Assembly (NCBI GenBank): GCA_958448515.1
Contig: CAUDEF010000013.1
Span: 1 to 55,099 of the forward strand
From: an uncultured Phascolarctobacterium sp.
Lineage (GTDB): Bacteria > Bacillota > Negativicutes > Acidaminococcales > Acidaminococcaceae
Length of the DNA: 55,099 bases
Direction: 5' to 3'
Each line of letters opens with the position of its first letter. Position 1 is the first letter of the stretch. The notes under the pieces are model-generated. The model was not told where the DNA came from and did no database searches. It saw only the letters and a program-made list of their open reading frames with translations. Positions 38,839-47,374 of the stretch are shown piece by piece. A program made the position numbers and the translations under genes.

Positions 38839-39612
38839 TTAGTAGATGGTAATGTCTACACCCATCCATTTTTCAGAAATTTTCTTAGCAGTACCGTCTT
38901 TTTTCATTTCAGCTAAAGCTTTGTTGATTTTTTCGATCAGTTCTTTGTCATCTTTGCGGAAAGCAACTGCAACAACTTCATCGCCCATGTTTTCTTCCAG
39001 AGCTTTATATTTGCCGGGATTTAATTTCATGTAGTAACGGGCAAGTACAGCGTCAACAATCATTGCATCTACACGGCCAGCGTCCATATCCAGATAAATT
39101 GCGGCAAAGTCAGGATACTTTCTGTAATCTTTCAAAGAGTTTTTCAGTTCTGCACGGTCTGCGCCGTCCATAATGTAAGCACCGGTGCTGTCATCCTGTA
39201 CTGCCAGAACTTTGCCTTCAAGGTCAGCAATGGTTTTGATATCGGAATTTTCAGGAACAACAACCAGCTGAGAATTGTTCATGTAAGGTTCAGACAAACC
39301 GTAGGTTTGTTTACGTTCTTCGTTTACAGTAAAGCAGTTCCAGATAGCGTCAATACGTTTGCTTTTGATTTCAGCTTCTTTGGAAGCCCAGTCGATAGGT
39401 TTGAATTCAACTTCAAGGCCTGCGCGTTTGCACGCTTCTTTGGCCAGGTCAATGTCATAGCCTACAATCTCATTATTTTCATCACGGAAACCAATGGGAG
39501 CAAAGTTATCATCAAGACCGATAACAACTTTTTTGCTTTCATTGCCGCCGCAGCCTGCAGCCAGCATTAATACTGTCATTAAGCTCATTAATACCAATAA
39601 CAACTTTCTCAT
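38839..39612 (-). CDS. Amino acid ABC transporter substrate-binding lipoprotein
   Basis: 257 residues. Lipoprotein signal MRKLLLVLMSLMTVLMLAAG with lipobox AAGC. Family 3 binding-protein features: VVIGLDDNFAPIGFRDENNE, GYDIDLAKEACKRAG, DAIWNCFTVNEERKQTY and VAVQDDSTGAY. It captures a polar amino acid (cystine, glutamine or similar cannot be told apart here). Start 39612 follows GAGGGG. First gene of the three-gene operon. Confidence 0.94.
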   Translation of the reverse strand: MRKLLLVLMSLMTVLMLAAGCGGNESKKVVIGLDDNFAPIGFRDENNEIVGYDIDLAKEACKRAGLEVEFKPIDWASKEAEIKSKRIDAIWNCFTVNEERKQTYGLSEPYMNNSQLVVVPENSDIKTIADLEGKVLAVQDDSTGAYIMDGADRAELKNSLKDYRKYPDFAAIYLDMDAGRVDAMIVDAVLARYYMKLNPGKYKALEENMGDEVVAVAFRKDDKELIEKINKALAEMKKDGTAKKISEKWMGVDITIY

Positions 39613-39784
39613 TTTAAATACCCCTCTCAAAGCTTTATTTATGCCATCTTTTTTGTACCGTCATTTGGTATGGTCTTATTATACTTTAGTATGCTAAATT
39701 TGTAAAGTAGTAAAACAGAAAAAATTTTAATTTTTTTCATTTTTTTGCTATAATAAGAGCTGTAATTTAAGGAGGGGTTAAATT

Positions 39785-40126
39785 ATGTATATTAGTGAAA
39801 AGAAAACAGATATCTGCCAGAACCGTTTTGACGGCAAAGGCGAAGTAATTTTGGAGCATATTGTTGACGAAAGTCTTATCAGCGACAAAGTAGTCATGTA
39901 CGCGCGTGTTATTTTAAAGCCTGGCTGCTCTCTTGGTTATCATCAGCACAGCGGCAACAGCGAAACCGTGTATGTAGTTCAGGGTACCGGCTCTTACAGC
40001 GACAACGGCACCATGATGACGGTTCATGCAGGTGACAGTCTTTTCTGTCCGGACGGCGAAAGCCACTCCATTGAAAATATCGGCACCGATGACCTGATTT
40101 TAATGGGTCTTGTTGTTAAGTCATAG
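39785..40126 (+). CDS. Cupin domain protein
   Basis: 113 residues with the two cupin motifs: PGCSLGYHQHSGNSETVYVV (HxH..E metal ligands) and GDSLFCPDGESHSIENIG (His). A small metal-binding beta-barrel; substrate or sensory role unknown. GGAGGGG precedes the ATG. Single gene with a terminator. Confidence 0.9.
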   Translation: MYISEKKTDICQNRFDGKGEVILEHIVDESLISDKVVMYARVILKPGCSLGYHQHSGNSETVYVVQGTGSYSDNGTMMTVHAGDSLFCPDGESHSIENIGTDDLILMGLVVKS

Positions 40127-40135
40127 TATATCCTG

Positions 40136-40164
40136 CCATCAGTCCTACAGGACTGGTGGTTTTT
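40136..40164 (+). terminator. Terminator of the cupin gene
   Basis: CCATCAGTCC and GGACTGGTGG pair around TACA, followed by six T. Confidence 0.85.
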
Positions 40165-40228
40165 TGTTGCATTTAAATAATAATTTAATTTTGTAATTAT
40201 TGTTTACTGTATAAAATGTCAAAAATAT

Positions 40229-40257
40229 TTTACAATTAACGAACAAAGTATTAAAAT
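40229..40257 (+). promoter_or_regulatory. Promoter of the activase genes
   Basis: TTTACA, 17-base spacer, TAAAAT, about 70 bases before the start codon. Confidence 0.5.
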
Positions 40258-40325
40258 ATCTTTGATTAAGAATAAGTATATATATTATAGAAGAAATTAT
40301 AGAAGAATTTTATCCGGAGGATCTC

Positions 40326-43244
40326 ATGCAAATAGGTTTAGACATTGGCAGTACTACCATCAAAATCGCCGTTTTAGACGATGCAGGTACACTGCTGTTT
40401 TCCAAATACGAACGACATTACAGTCAGATTGCAGAAAAAATGCTGTTGCTCTTTGCTGAACTGAAAAAAGCAATGCCCCATTTAAGAACTGCACGACTTG
40501 CCCTCAGCGGCAGTGCCGGTATCGGTATCGCTGAAAACTGTGACCTGCAGTTTGTGCAGGAAGTCTTTGCCGAAAAAGTATGTGCCGAAAGACTTAATCC
40601 TCATACAGACGCAGTTATTGAGCTGGGCGGCGAAGATGCCAAGCTGCTTTTTTTAGGCAGACATTTTGACGCCCGCATGAACGACAGCTGCGCCGGCGGA
40701 ACAGGTGCCTTTATTGATCAGATGGCGTCTCTTTTAAATGTGCCCACTGAAGAAATGAATAATCTGGCAGCTACCGCCAAAACACGCTATACCATTGCCA
40801 GCCGCTGCGGTGTATTTGCCAAAAGCGATATTCAGCCTCTTTTAAATCAGGGTGCCGAAAAAAATGATCTGGCAGCAAGTATTTTTGATGCCGTTGCCAG
40901 CCAGGCAGTTACAGGCCTTGCCAAAGGACGCCCCATTACAGGCAATATCCTCTATCTTGGCGGCCCCCTTACCTTTATGAGCCAGCTGCGCAAAAGCTTT
41001 GATAATATATTAAAAGTAGAAGGAAAATGCCCGGAAAACAGCCTTTATTATGTAGCCATGGGCGCTGCCTTCTGCGCTGAACATAAAGTTGACCTTGACG
41101 AGCTGCCTCTTAAATTAAAAGCTCTGGAAAAAACAAGAGATTTTGAACATCTTGCTCCCCTGTTTAATAATCAGGAGGAATTTGACGAATTCAGCAGCCG
41201 TCACGCCAAAGAATGTGTTGTTAACGGTGATATTAATGCTGCAACAGAAGCCTATCTTGGTATAGACTCCGGCAGTACCACCATTAAAATTGCTGTTATC
41301 AGCCCTGACGGCAAGCTGTTAGACTCTTTCTACCAAAGCAATAAGGGCAACCCGGTTATTGCCGTAAAAGAGTATCTTTCAGATTTTTATAAAAAATATC
41401 CCAACTGCCGCCTTATCGGCTCTGCCGTAACTGGTTACGGTGAGGATTTAATCCGCAACGGTTTTGGCATTGATTACGGCATTATCGAAACCATGGCGCA
41501 TTTTATGGCAGCCAAATCCTTAGAGCCTGAAGTTGACTTTATTTTAGACATCGGCGGGCAGGATATAAAATGCCTGAAAATCCATAACGGCTGCATTGAT
41601 AATATTTTCCTTAACGAAGCCTGCTCCAGCGGCTGCGGCAGCTTTATCCAGACCTTTGCCGAAATTTTAGGCTATAATATCAAAGACTTTGCCAAAATAG
41701 GCATTTTTGCTGATAAGCCCGTAGACCTTGGCAGCCGCTGCACCGTATTTATGAACAGCAGCGTTAAGCAGGCACAAAAAGACGGCGCTTCCGTAGCCAA
41801 TATCAGCGCCGGACTTTCCATCAGTATTGTTAAAAACGCTTTATATAAAGTTATCCGTCCCGGTAGCAAAGAAGCCATTGGCAAGCATATTGTAGTACAG
41901 GGCGGCACCTTTATGAACGACTGCGTACTGCGCGCCTTTGAAAAAGAAATGGGCCTTGAAGTAGTACGCCCCAATATTGCAGGCTTAATGGGTGCTTACG
42001 GCGCTGCGCTGTACGCCCGCAAACGCCAGCAGGAAGACAAGCATACTTCTACCATTATTAACGCAGAGGGACTGCAGAACTTTGTTCATCAGGTTAAAGC
42101 CGTTACCTGCGGTCTGTGCAGCAACCACTGCCATTTAACCGTCAACACCTTTGCCAGCGGCAAACGTTTTATCAGCGGCAACCGCTGCGAACGTCCTGTT
42201 ACCCACTGCGCTCCCGATGATACCTATAATCTGTACCGCCAGAAACTGCAGCTTCTGGAAACACTGCCCAAAGCAGCAGGCAGACGCGGCAAAATAGGCA
42301 TCCCCATGGGACTTAACATGTACGAGCTGCTGCCCTTCTGGCAGGCTTTCTTCACCAGCCTTGGCATGGAGGTTGTTACCAGCCCCATTAACGATAAAAC
42401 AATTTATCAGAAGGGACAGAACACCATCCCCAGCGACACTGTCTGCTATCCTGCCAAACTGATGCACGGTCATATTAAATGGCTTTTGGAACAGGGACTT
42501 GATACTATCTTCTATCCCTGCATGACATATAATGTAGAAGAAAACAACAACGAAAACTGCTATAACTGCCCCGTTGTTGCCTACTATCCGGAAGTTCTGC
42601 ACGCCAACATGAGCGACCTGGCGGCGCAAACCTTCTTCTTTGACTATATTGGTTTAAGCAATCAGAAAATACTGGCGAAAAAACTGCACCAGATGCTGAG
42701 CGCAAAATACACCGATCTTACCCAAAACGAAATTAAAAATGCCTTAAAAGCTGCTTACGAAGCTTACCATGTTTTTGAAAATCAGATTAAAGAGCGTGGT
42801 CAGAAAATAATCAGCACTGCCCGTGCCAACAATATGCCAATTATTGTACTGGCAGGCAGACCCTATCATATTGATCCTAAAGTCAACCACAGCATTGACA
42901 GACTGATTACCACTATGGGTGCGGCTTTAGTCAGCGAAGATGCTGTCAGCAGTCATATTTCTTCCAGAGAGCTTAATCAGGAGCTGCAGGTTTTAAACCA
43001 GTGGACCTACCACAGCCGTTTATACGCTGCGGCTAAATACGTAGCTCAGAACAAAGACATGCACATGGTACAGCTTGTAAGCTTCGGCTGCGGCTGCGAC
43101 GCCATCACTGCCGATGAATGCCGCCGCATACTGGAAGAAGAAGGCAGAATCTATACTCAGATAAAAATAGATGACATAGATAATCTCGGCACTGCCAAAA
43201 TCCGTCTGCGCAGTCTTTTTGCCGCAGAAGGTTTAGAAAGTTAG
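40326..43244 (+). CDS. Acyl-CoA dehydratase activase-related protein, two BadF/BcrA domains plus DUF2229
   Basis: 972 residues. Two ASKHA ATPase domains: first from MQIGLDIGSTTIKIAVLDDA, second from LGIDSGSTTIKIAVISPDG (about 312). Each has the Cys of a bridging [4Fe-4S] cluster (CAGGTGAFIDQM and SRCGVFAKSD; CSSGCGSFIQTF and SRCTVFMNSS). A DUF2229 domain begins near GIPMGLNMYELLPFWQAFF (about 657), with CxxC-rich stretches before it. It resembles the 1400-residue activases in which COG3580/3581 parts are fused; here the last part is a separate gene 20 bases downstream. By family it should pass electrons, with ATP hydrolysis, to a dehydratase-like partner; the partner is not in the window. Confidence 0.88.
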   Translation: MQIGLDIGSTTIKIAVLDDAGTLLFSKYERHYSQIAEKMLLLFAELKKAMPHLRTARLALSGSAGIGIAENCDLQFVQEVFAEKVCAERLNPHTDAVIELGGEDAKLLFLGRHFDARMNDSCAGGTGAFIDQMASLLNVPTEEMNNLAATAKTRYTIASRCGVFAKSDIQPLLNQGAEKNDLAASIFDAVASQAVTGLAKGRPITGNILYLGGPLTFMSQLRKSFDNILKVEGKCPENSLYYVAMGAAFCAEHKVDLDELPLKLKALEKTRDFEHLAPLFNNQEEFDEFSSRHAKECVVNGDINAATEAYLGIDSGSTTIKIAVISPDGKLLDSFYQSNKGNPVIAVKEYLSDFYKKYPNCRLIGSAVTGYGEDLIRNGFGIDYGIIETMAHFMAAKSLEPEVDFILDIGGQDIKCLKIHNGCIDNIFLNEACSSGCGSFIQTFAEILGYNIKDFAKIGIFADKPVDLGSRCTVFMNSSVKQAQKDGASVANISAGLSISIVKNALYKVIRPGSKEAIGKHIVVQGGTFMNDCVLRAFEKEMGLEVVRPNIAGLMGAYGAALYARKRQQEDKHTSTIINAEGLQNFVHQVKAVTCGLCSNHCHLTVNTFASGKRFISGNRCERPVTHCAPDDTYNLYRQKLQLLETLPKAAGRRGKIGIPMGLNMYELLPFWQAFFTSLGMEVVTSPINDKTIYQKGQNTIPSDTVCYPAKLMHGHIKWLLEQGLDTIFYPCMTYNVEENNNENCYNCPVVAYYPEVLHANMSDLAAQTFFFDYIGLSNQKILAKKLHQMLSAKYTDLTQNEIKNALKAAYEAYHVFENQIKERGQKIISTARANNMPIIVLAGRPYHIDPKVNHSIDRLITTMGAALVSEDAVSSHISSRELNQELQVLNQWTYHSRLYAAAKYVAQNKDMHMVQLVSFGCGCDAITADECRRILEEEGRIYTQIKIDDIDNLGTAKIRLRSLFAAEGLES

Positions 43245-43264
43245 TTTAAGAAAGGAAATCCATC

Positions 43265-44503
43265 ATGCAAGACACTTATCCCGTATTTACTAAAGAAATG
43301 AAAAAAACACATACCATTTTAATCCCCGGTATGCTGCCCTTACATTTCTCTCTTTTGCGTGCCGCTTTAAGAAGCTGCGGCTATCAGGCCGAAATTCTTG
43401 ATAACACCGATCGCAACGTTGTAGATGCAGGGTTAAAATATGTAAATAACGATATCTGCTATCCGGCGCTTTTGGTTATCGGCCAGTTTATCAGTGCTCT
43501 GGAAAGCGGCAAATATGATCCCAATAAAGTTGCTTTAATCCTTACCCAGACAGGCGGCGGCTGCCGTGCCTCCAACTACATTCACCTGCTGCGCAAGGCT
43601 CTCGAGAAAGCAGGCTTCAGCAACATCCCCGTTATCAGCTTAAATGTTAATGGCCTTGAAGAACACCCTGGCTTTAAACTTAATTTAACCATGCTGCAGC
43701 GTTTTCTGGCCGCAGTTGTTTACGGCGATACCCTCATGTATCTGACCAACAAAATCCGTCCTTACGAAACAGTGCACGGTGCAGCTGATGAACTGGCAGG
43801 CAAATGGATCAGCAAACTGGAAAATGTTTTTGCCTCCGGCAAGGCTCACGCTTTAGGCAATATCAAAAATCTGGCTGCCTCCATTGCCAGCGATTTTTCC
43901 AAACTGCCCACCACTGCCAAAGAAAAAATCAAAGTAGGCATTGTGGGTGAAATCTACATCAAATATGCAGGCCTTGGCAACAACAATCTGGAAAAATTCC
44001 TGCAGAAGCAAAACTGCGAATACATGCTGCCCGGTCTTTTAAACTTTATTATGTACTGTGCCGATACCTACTTAACAGACTACAAACTGTACGGCGGCAA
44101 CTTTATCAAATACGGTGTCAGCAAAGCTGCCTTCTGGTATCTGCAAAAACTGGAAAGCATTCTTATTAAAGCTCTCGGCAGCTCTCCCTTTAAACAGCAC
44201 CCTGCTTCTTATGCCGAAACCAAAGCTATGGCAAAAGGCGTTATCGGCTACGGCAACAACATGGGCGAAGGCTGGCTTTTGACTGCCGAAATGCTGGAAC
44301 TTGCCAAAAGCGGCTACAATAACATCATCTGCGCTCAGCCCTTTGGCTGCCTGCCCAACCATATCGCCGGCCGCGGCATGATTAACAAAATTAAAGAACT
44401 GGCAGAAGATGCCAATATTCTGGCAATCGACTACGACGCCAGCGCATCCAAAGTAAATCAGGAAAACCGTATTAAATTAATGCTGGCAACAGCACAAAGT
44501 TAA
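43265..44503 (+). CDS. 2-hydroxyacyl-CoA dehydratase-like protein (COG3581 part of the activase system)
   Basis: 412 residues: ILIPGMLPLHFSLLRAALRS, NNDICYPALLVIGQFISALE, LTQTGGGCRASNYIHLLRKA, then KVGIVGEIYIKYAGLGNNNL and CAQPFGCLPNHIAGRGMI. Conserved Cys in NDICYPA, GGGCRAS and FGCLPNH suggest an Fe-S cluster. In many anaerobes this region is the C-terminal third of the large activase; the 20-base gap and shared operon indicate the same complex. Confidence 0.85.
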   Translation: MQDTYPVFTKEMKKTHTILIPGMLPLHFSLLRAALRSCGYQAEILDNTDRNVVDAGLKYVNNDICYPALLVIGQFISALESGKYDPNKVALILTQTGGGCRASNYIHLLRKALEKAGFSNIPVISLNVNGLEEHPGFKLNLTMLQRFLAAVVYGDTLMYLTNKIRPYETVHGAADELAGKWISKLENVFASGKAHALGNIKNLAASIASDFSKLPTTAKEKIKVGIVGEIYIKYAGLGNNNLEKFLQKQNCEYMLPGLLNFIMYCADTYLTDYKLYGGNFIKYGVSKAAFWYLQKLESILIKALGSSPFKQHPASYAETKAMAKGVIGYGNNMGEGWLLTAEMLELAKSGYNNIICAQPFGCLPNHIAGRGMINKIKELAEDANILAIDYDASASKVNQENRIKLMLATAQS

Positions 44504-44507
44504 TAAG

Positions 44508-44548
44508 TAAAAAAGACCTGTACCAAAAAGTACAGGTCTTAATTTTTT
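44508..44548. terminator. Bidirectional terminator
   Basis: AAGACCTGTAC and GTACAGGTCTT pair around CAAAAA, flanked by A- and T-runs; shared by the activase operon and the convergent aminotransferase. Confidence 0.85.
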
Positions 44549-44549
44549 C

Positions 44550-45743
44550 TTATAAAGTTCTGCCGGGATAAGCTTTTAAAGCTTCGCCTAAAATAGTAAT
44601 AGCTTTTTTAAGATCATCGCAGTTTAATACATAAGCAAGTCTTGCTTCGGATTTGCCTGCTTCCGGATTGCTGTAGAAACCATTGCCGGGAGCAAACATA
44701 ACTGTTTCGCCGTCCACATCAAAGTTTTCCAAAGTCCAGACAGCAAATTTTTCTGCGTCATCTACAGGGAATTTAACCATTACATAGAATGCGCCTTTAG
44801 GATCAGATGCTGCAACGCCGGGCAGTTTAGCCAGTTCTTCTACAATGGTATCACGGCGTTTTTTGTATTCTTTGTTAACATCTTCCAGATAGCTTGCCGG
44901 AGTTGTATAGAGAGCTGCCGCGCCAACCTGTTCCAGAGTCGGGCTGCACAGACGTCCCTGGCAGCATTTCATAATCTGACCGCAGAATTCTTTGTTTTTG
45001 CTGATAATGCAGCCGATACGCGCGCCGCAGGCACTGTAACGTTTGGAAACAGAGTCAATGATAATCAGATTATCATCTAATTCAGACATGGTGCCAAAGC
45101 TTTTGTAAGCTCCGTCATAAACAAATTCACGGTAAACTTCGTCAGCAATCAGAGCCAAATCGTATTTCAAAACGATTTTAGCAATCATATCCATTTCTTC
45201 AGCAGTGTAAACAACGCCGGTCGGGTTGCCGGGGTTGGTTAACAGGATTGCTTTAGTTTTGGGAGTAATGTGTTTTTCGATTTCTTCCATGGAAGGCAGG
45301 TGATAGCCGTTTTCTACGCTGGTACGCACACTGTTGATTTTTGCGCCGAATTCTTTGGCAAAAGTGGTGTAGTTAGCATAATATGGCTCGAATACCATAA
45401 TTTCATCATCTACATCGCACAGACCCATAACAGCGAAAATCAGCGCTTCACTGCCGCCGTTGGTAACATAAATATCTTCTTTGGCATAGTTCATGCCTTT
45501 TTCTGCATAATATTTCTGAATAGCTTCAATCAGAACAGGTTCGCCTTTGGAGTTGCCGTAAGCAATAACTTTTTCATCAAATTTACGAACGCTGTCCATA
45601 AACTGGGACGGAGTTTCAATATCCGGCTGACCAATATTTAAATGATATACCTTTTTGCCTTTTGCTTTGGCAGCATCAGCATAAGGAACCAGTTTTCTGA
45701 TAGGTGAAAAGCTTAAGTTTTGTACACGTTGTGAAAGTCTCAT
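44550..45743 (-). CDS. PLP-dependent class I/II aminotransferase
   Basis: 397 residues. YHLNIGQPDIETP, TNGGSEALIFAVMGLCD, LLTNPGNPTGVVYTAEEM, ADEVYREFVYDG and the PLP lysine in DSVSKRYSACGARIG. AspC-like subgroup I aminotransferase, likely moving amino groups between aspartate or aromatic amino acids and 2-oxoglutarate. Start 45743 follows GAGGGG. Single gene. Confidence 0.92.
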   Translation of the reverse strand: MRLSQRVQNLSFSPIRKLVPYADAAKAKGKKVYHLNIGQPDIETPSQFMDSVRKFDEKVIAYGNSKGEPVLIEAIQKYYAEKGMNYAKEDIYVTNGGSEALIFAVMGLCDVDDEIMVFEPYYANYTTFAKEFGAKINSVRTSVENGYHLPSMEEIEKHITPKTKAILLTNPGNPTGVVYTAEEMDMIAKIVLKYDLALIADEVYREFVYDGAYKSFGTMSELDDNLIIIDSVSKRYSACGARIGCIISKNKEFCGQIMKCCQGRLCSPTLEQVGAAALYTTPASYLEDVNKEYKKRRDTIVEELAKLPGVAASDPKGAFYVMVKFPVDDAEKFAVWTLENFDVDGETVMFAPGNGFYSNPEAGKSEARLAYVLNCDDLKKAITILGEALKAYPGRTL

Positions 45744-45866
45744 TTTATAACCCCTCATTACAATAATATAACCGACTAAAAAAGCCTATGACGATATTAT
45801 AACATATTACTATAAATTTTCCTGCATATATGAACATGTATACAGGAATACTTGTAAAACAAACTA

Positions 45867-46421
45867 TCATTTTATAAACAGCTTATATTCATTATTCAAT
45901 GATTTTAATGTTATTTCATCCCCTTTTAATATATACAAATCAGTCCTACTTATAACATACTTTTCTATTTCTGTTCCTTCTCTACTTAGCAACTTACATT
46001 TATAAAACTTGAATCCCATTATCTCTAAAGTAATATTAACACTAAAATAATTATGTTTTATACATAAAAAAGCAAATGTAGTAAAAAAGATCAAAAATAT
46101 AACAACTGAATCCCATTCATTAAATTTAAAAGCCATAAGTGGCAATATGTATGATAAAAGATATTCCGCAGAAATTGACTTCTCCTCTTTCGATTCTTTC
46201 AAAAAATAAGAACTAGCATTTTCATCCGTTGGATTCCATAACATTTTATAAATATAACGGAAGCTCAAAATAAAACATAATATTATACAAATAATACTTA
46301 TATATTCAGTATATAAATTCTCACTCTTATCTATACAACTTTTTACATTTATAAAAACTACTGAAATCCACAACGGCAAAAACGAAAGATAAAATAAACT
46401 TAGTGAAAATAGCCTTGACAT
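45867..46421 (-). CDS. kwaA: Four-helix membrane protein, probable Kiwa KwaA
   Basis: 184 residues. Hydrophobic segments at about 5-27, 39-58, 88-103 and 107-124, then a soluble C-terminal part: ITLEIMGFKFYKCKLLSREG, YVISRTDLYILKGDEI. A four-helix membrane protein of this size with a small C-terminal domain beside a DUF4868-like gene fits the Kiwa anti-phage system, in which KwaA senses infection at the inner membrane. In the original description kwaA precedes kwaB; here the order is reversed. Five bases separate it from the kwaB-like stop. The call depends on the partner gene. Confidence 0.6.
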   Translation of the reverse strand: MSRLFSLSLFYLSFLPLWISVVFINVKSCIDKSENLYTEYISIICIILCFILSFRYIYKMLWNPTDENASSYFLKESKEEKSISAEYLLSYILPLMAFKFNEWDSVVIFLIFFTTFAFLCIKHNYFSVNITLEIMGFKFYKCKLLSREGTEIEKYVISRTDLYILKGDEITLKSLNNEYKLFIK

Positions 46422-46426
46422 TTATT

Positions 46427-47374
46427 CTACTTCCATGTTTTAGATCCATCAACTTCCATCGGTGATTCATTAAAAGGATCTATCATACCTTTTTTACAAA
46501 GTAATTTTATAAGTTTGTCAGCATTTTTTGTTTCACTAGTATCAAATTTATCCCCACATAATGGAATTCTAAATCTTTCTGCTATATTTCTTCTAAAATT
46601 CAAATCTTTTAGTTTGTCGAAACTGCTATCTCGAAAAGCTAAAAATTTTCTTGGGTTATGACCACCTCCGGCAATTTTTTCAAAACCATCAAAATCGTAA
46701 ATCATATCAGCTTGTTTTATCTTTTCTAATTTTCCTGCACAATGCAATTTATAACTTCTCTCAATATTAAACAATTTTTCTGCTGCACCAGTCATCATAT
46801 AAACATTATCATCAAATATCAGTACATCTATACCAGTAGTCAAAGAAATAACCTTATTATCCATTTTTTTAAACTTACCATTGGACCAATAAAACTTATG
46901 CTTTAAAACTGTAATAGGATTTCTCAAAACAACAAGTTTTATATCTTTATTCTCTCCATCATGTGTAATCACTCCTTTGATTACATAAGCCTGTGCCCTC
47001 TGATTAAATTTCATTGCATCACATTCACAATCTGGATTTGATAAACTACTGGTAAATTTTAGATAATCTTCTTTTATAAGATCATCTTGTATACCTAATT
47101 TGTAAATAACTTTTTCATTTGTAGACCCATCATATTGGGTTACATCTGTAAAATCAAATAACTTGCCATTTTTATCGTTTGTATACCTATCAACAATTTC
47201 ATTTAATAATTCTTTCAAACTTCCTTCTGGTTTAATTTCTAACTCTCTACTGTTATAAACTGTACCGGAAGTTTTATTATTTTTTATATGCAATATCTGT
47301 AATGACAAGCAACTACAACTTCTCAATTCATTTAAAATACATTTTAAATTTACTAAACTCAAAACTAACTTCAC
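46427..47374 (-). CDS. kwaB: DUF4868-like protein, probable Kiwa KwaB
   Basis: 315 residues. C-terminal two thirds carry the pattern of DUF4868: VLRNPITVLKHKFYWSNGKF, SLTTGIDVLIFDDNVYMMTG, AAEKLFNIERSYK. KwaB binds DNA and works with the membrane protein KwaA to block late phage replication. The gene begins with GTG directly at the hsdR stop (TAG at 47375-47377), so it is read through from the restriction operon. The N-terminus (residues 1-60) is less recognisable and the true start could be somewhat different. The AT-rich base composition of the pair differs from hsdR. Confidence 0.6.
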   Translation of the reverse strand: MKLVLSLVNLKCILNELRSCSCLSLQILHIKNNKTSGTVYNSRELEIKPEGSLKELLNEIVDRYTNDKNGKLFDFTDVTQYDGSTNEKVIYKLGIQDDLIKEDYLKFTSSLSNPDCECDAMKFNQRAQAYVIKGVITHDGENKDIKLVVLRNPITVLKHKFYWSNGKFKKMDNKVISLTTGIDVLIFDDNVYMMTGAAEKLFNIERSYKLHCAGKLEKIKQADMIYDFDGFEKIAGGGHNPRKFLAFRDSSFDKLKDLNFRRNIAERFRIPLCGDKFDTSETKNADKLIKLLCKKGMIDPFNESPMEVDGSKTWK

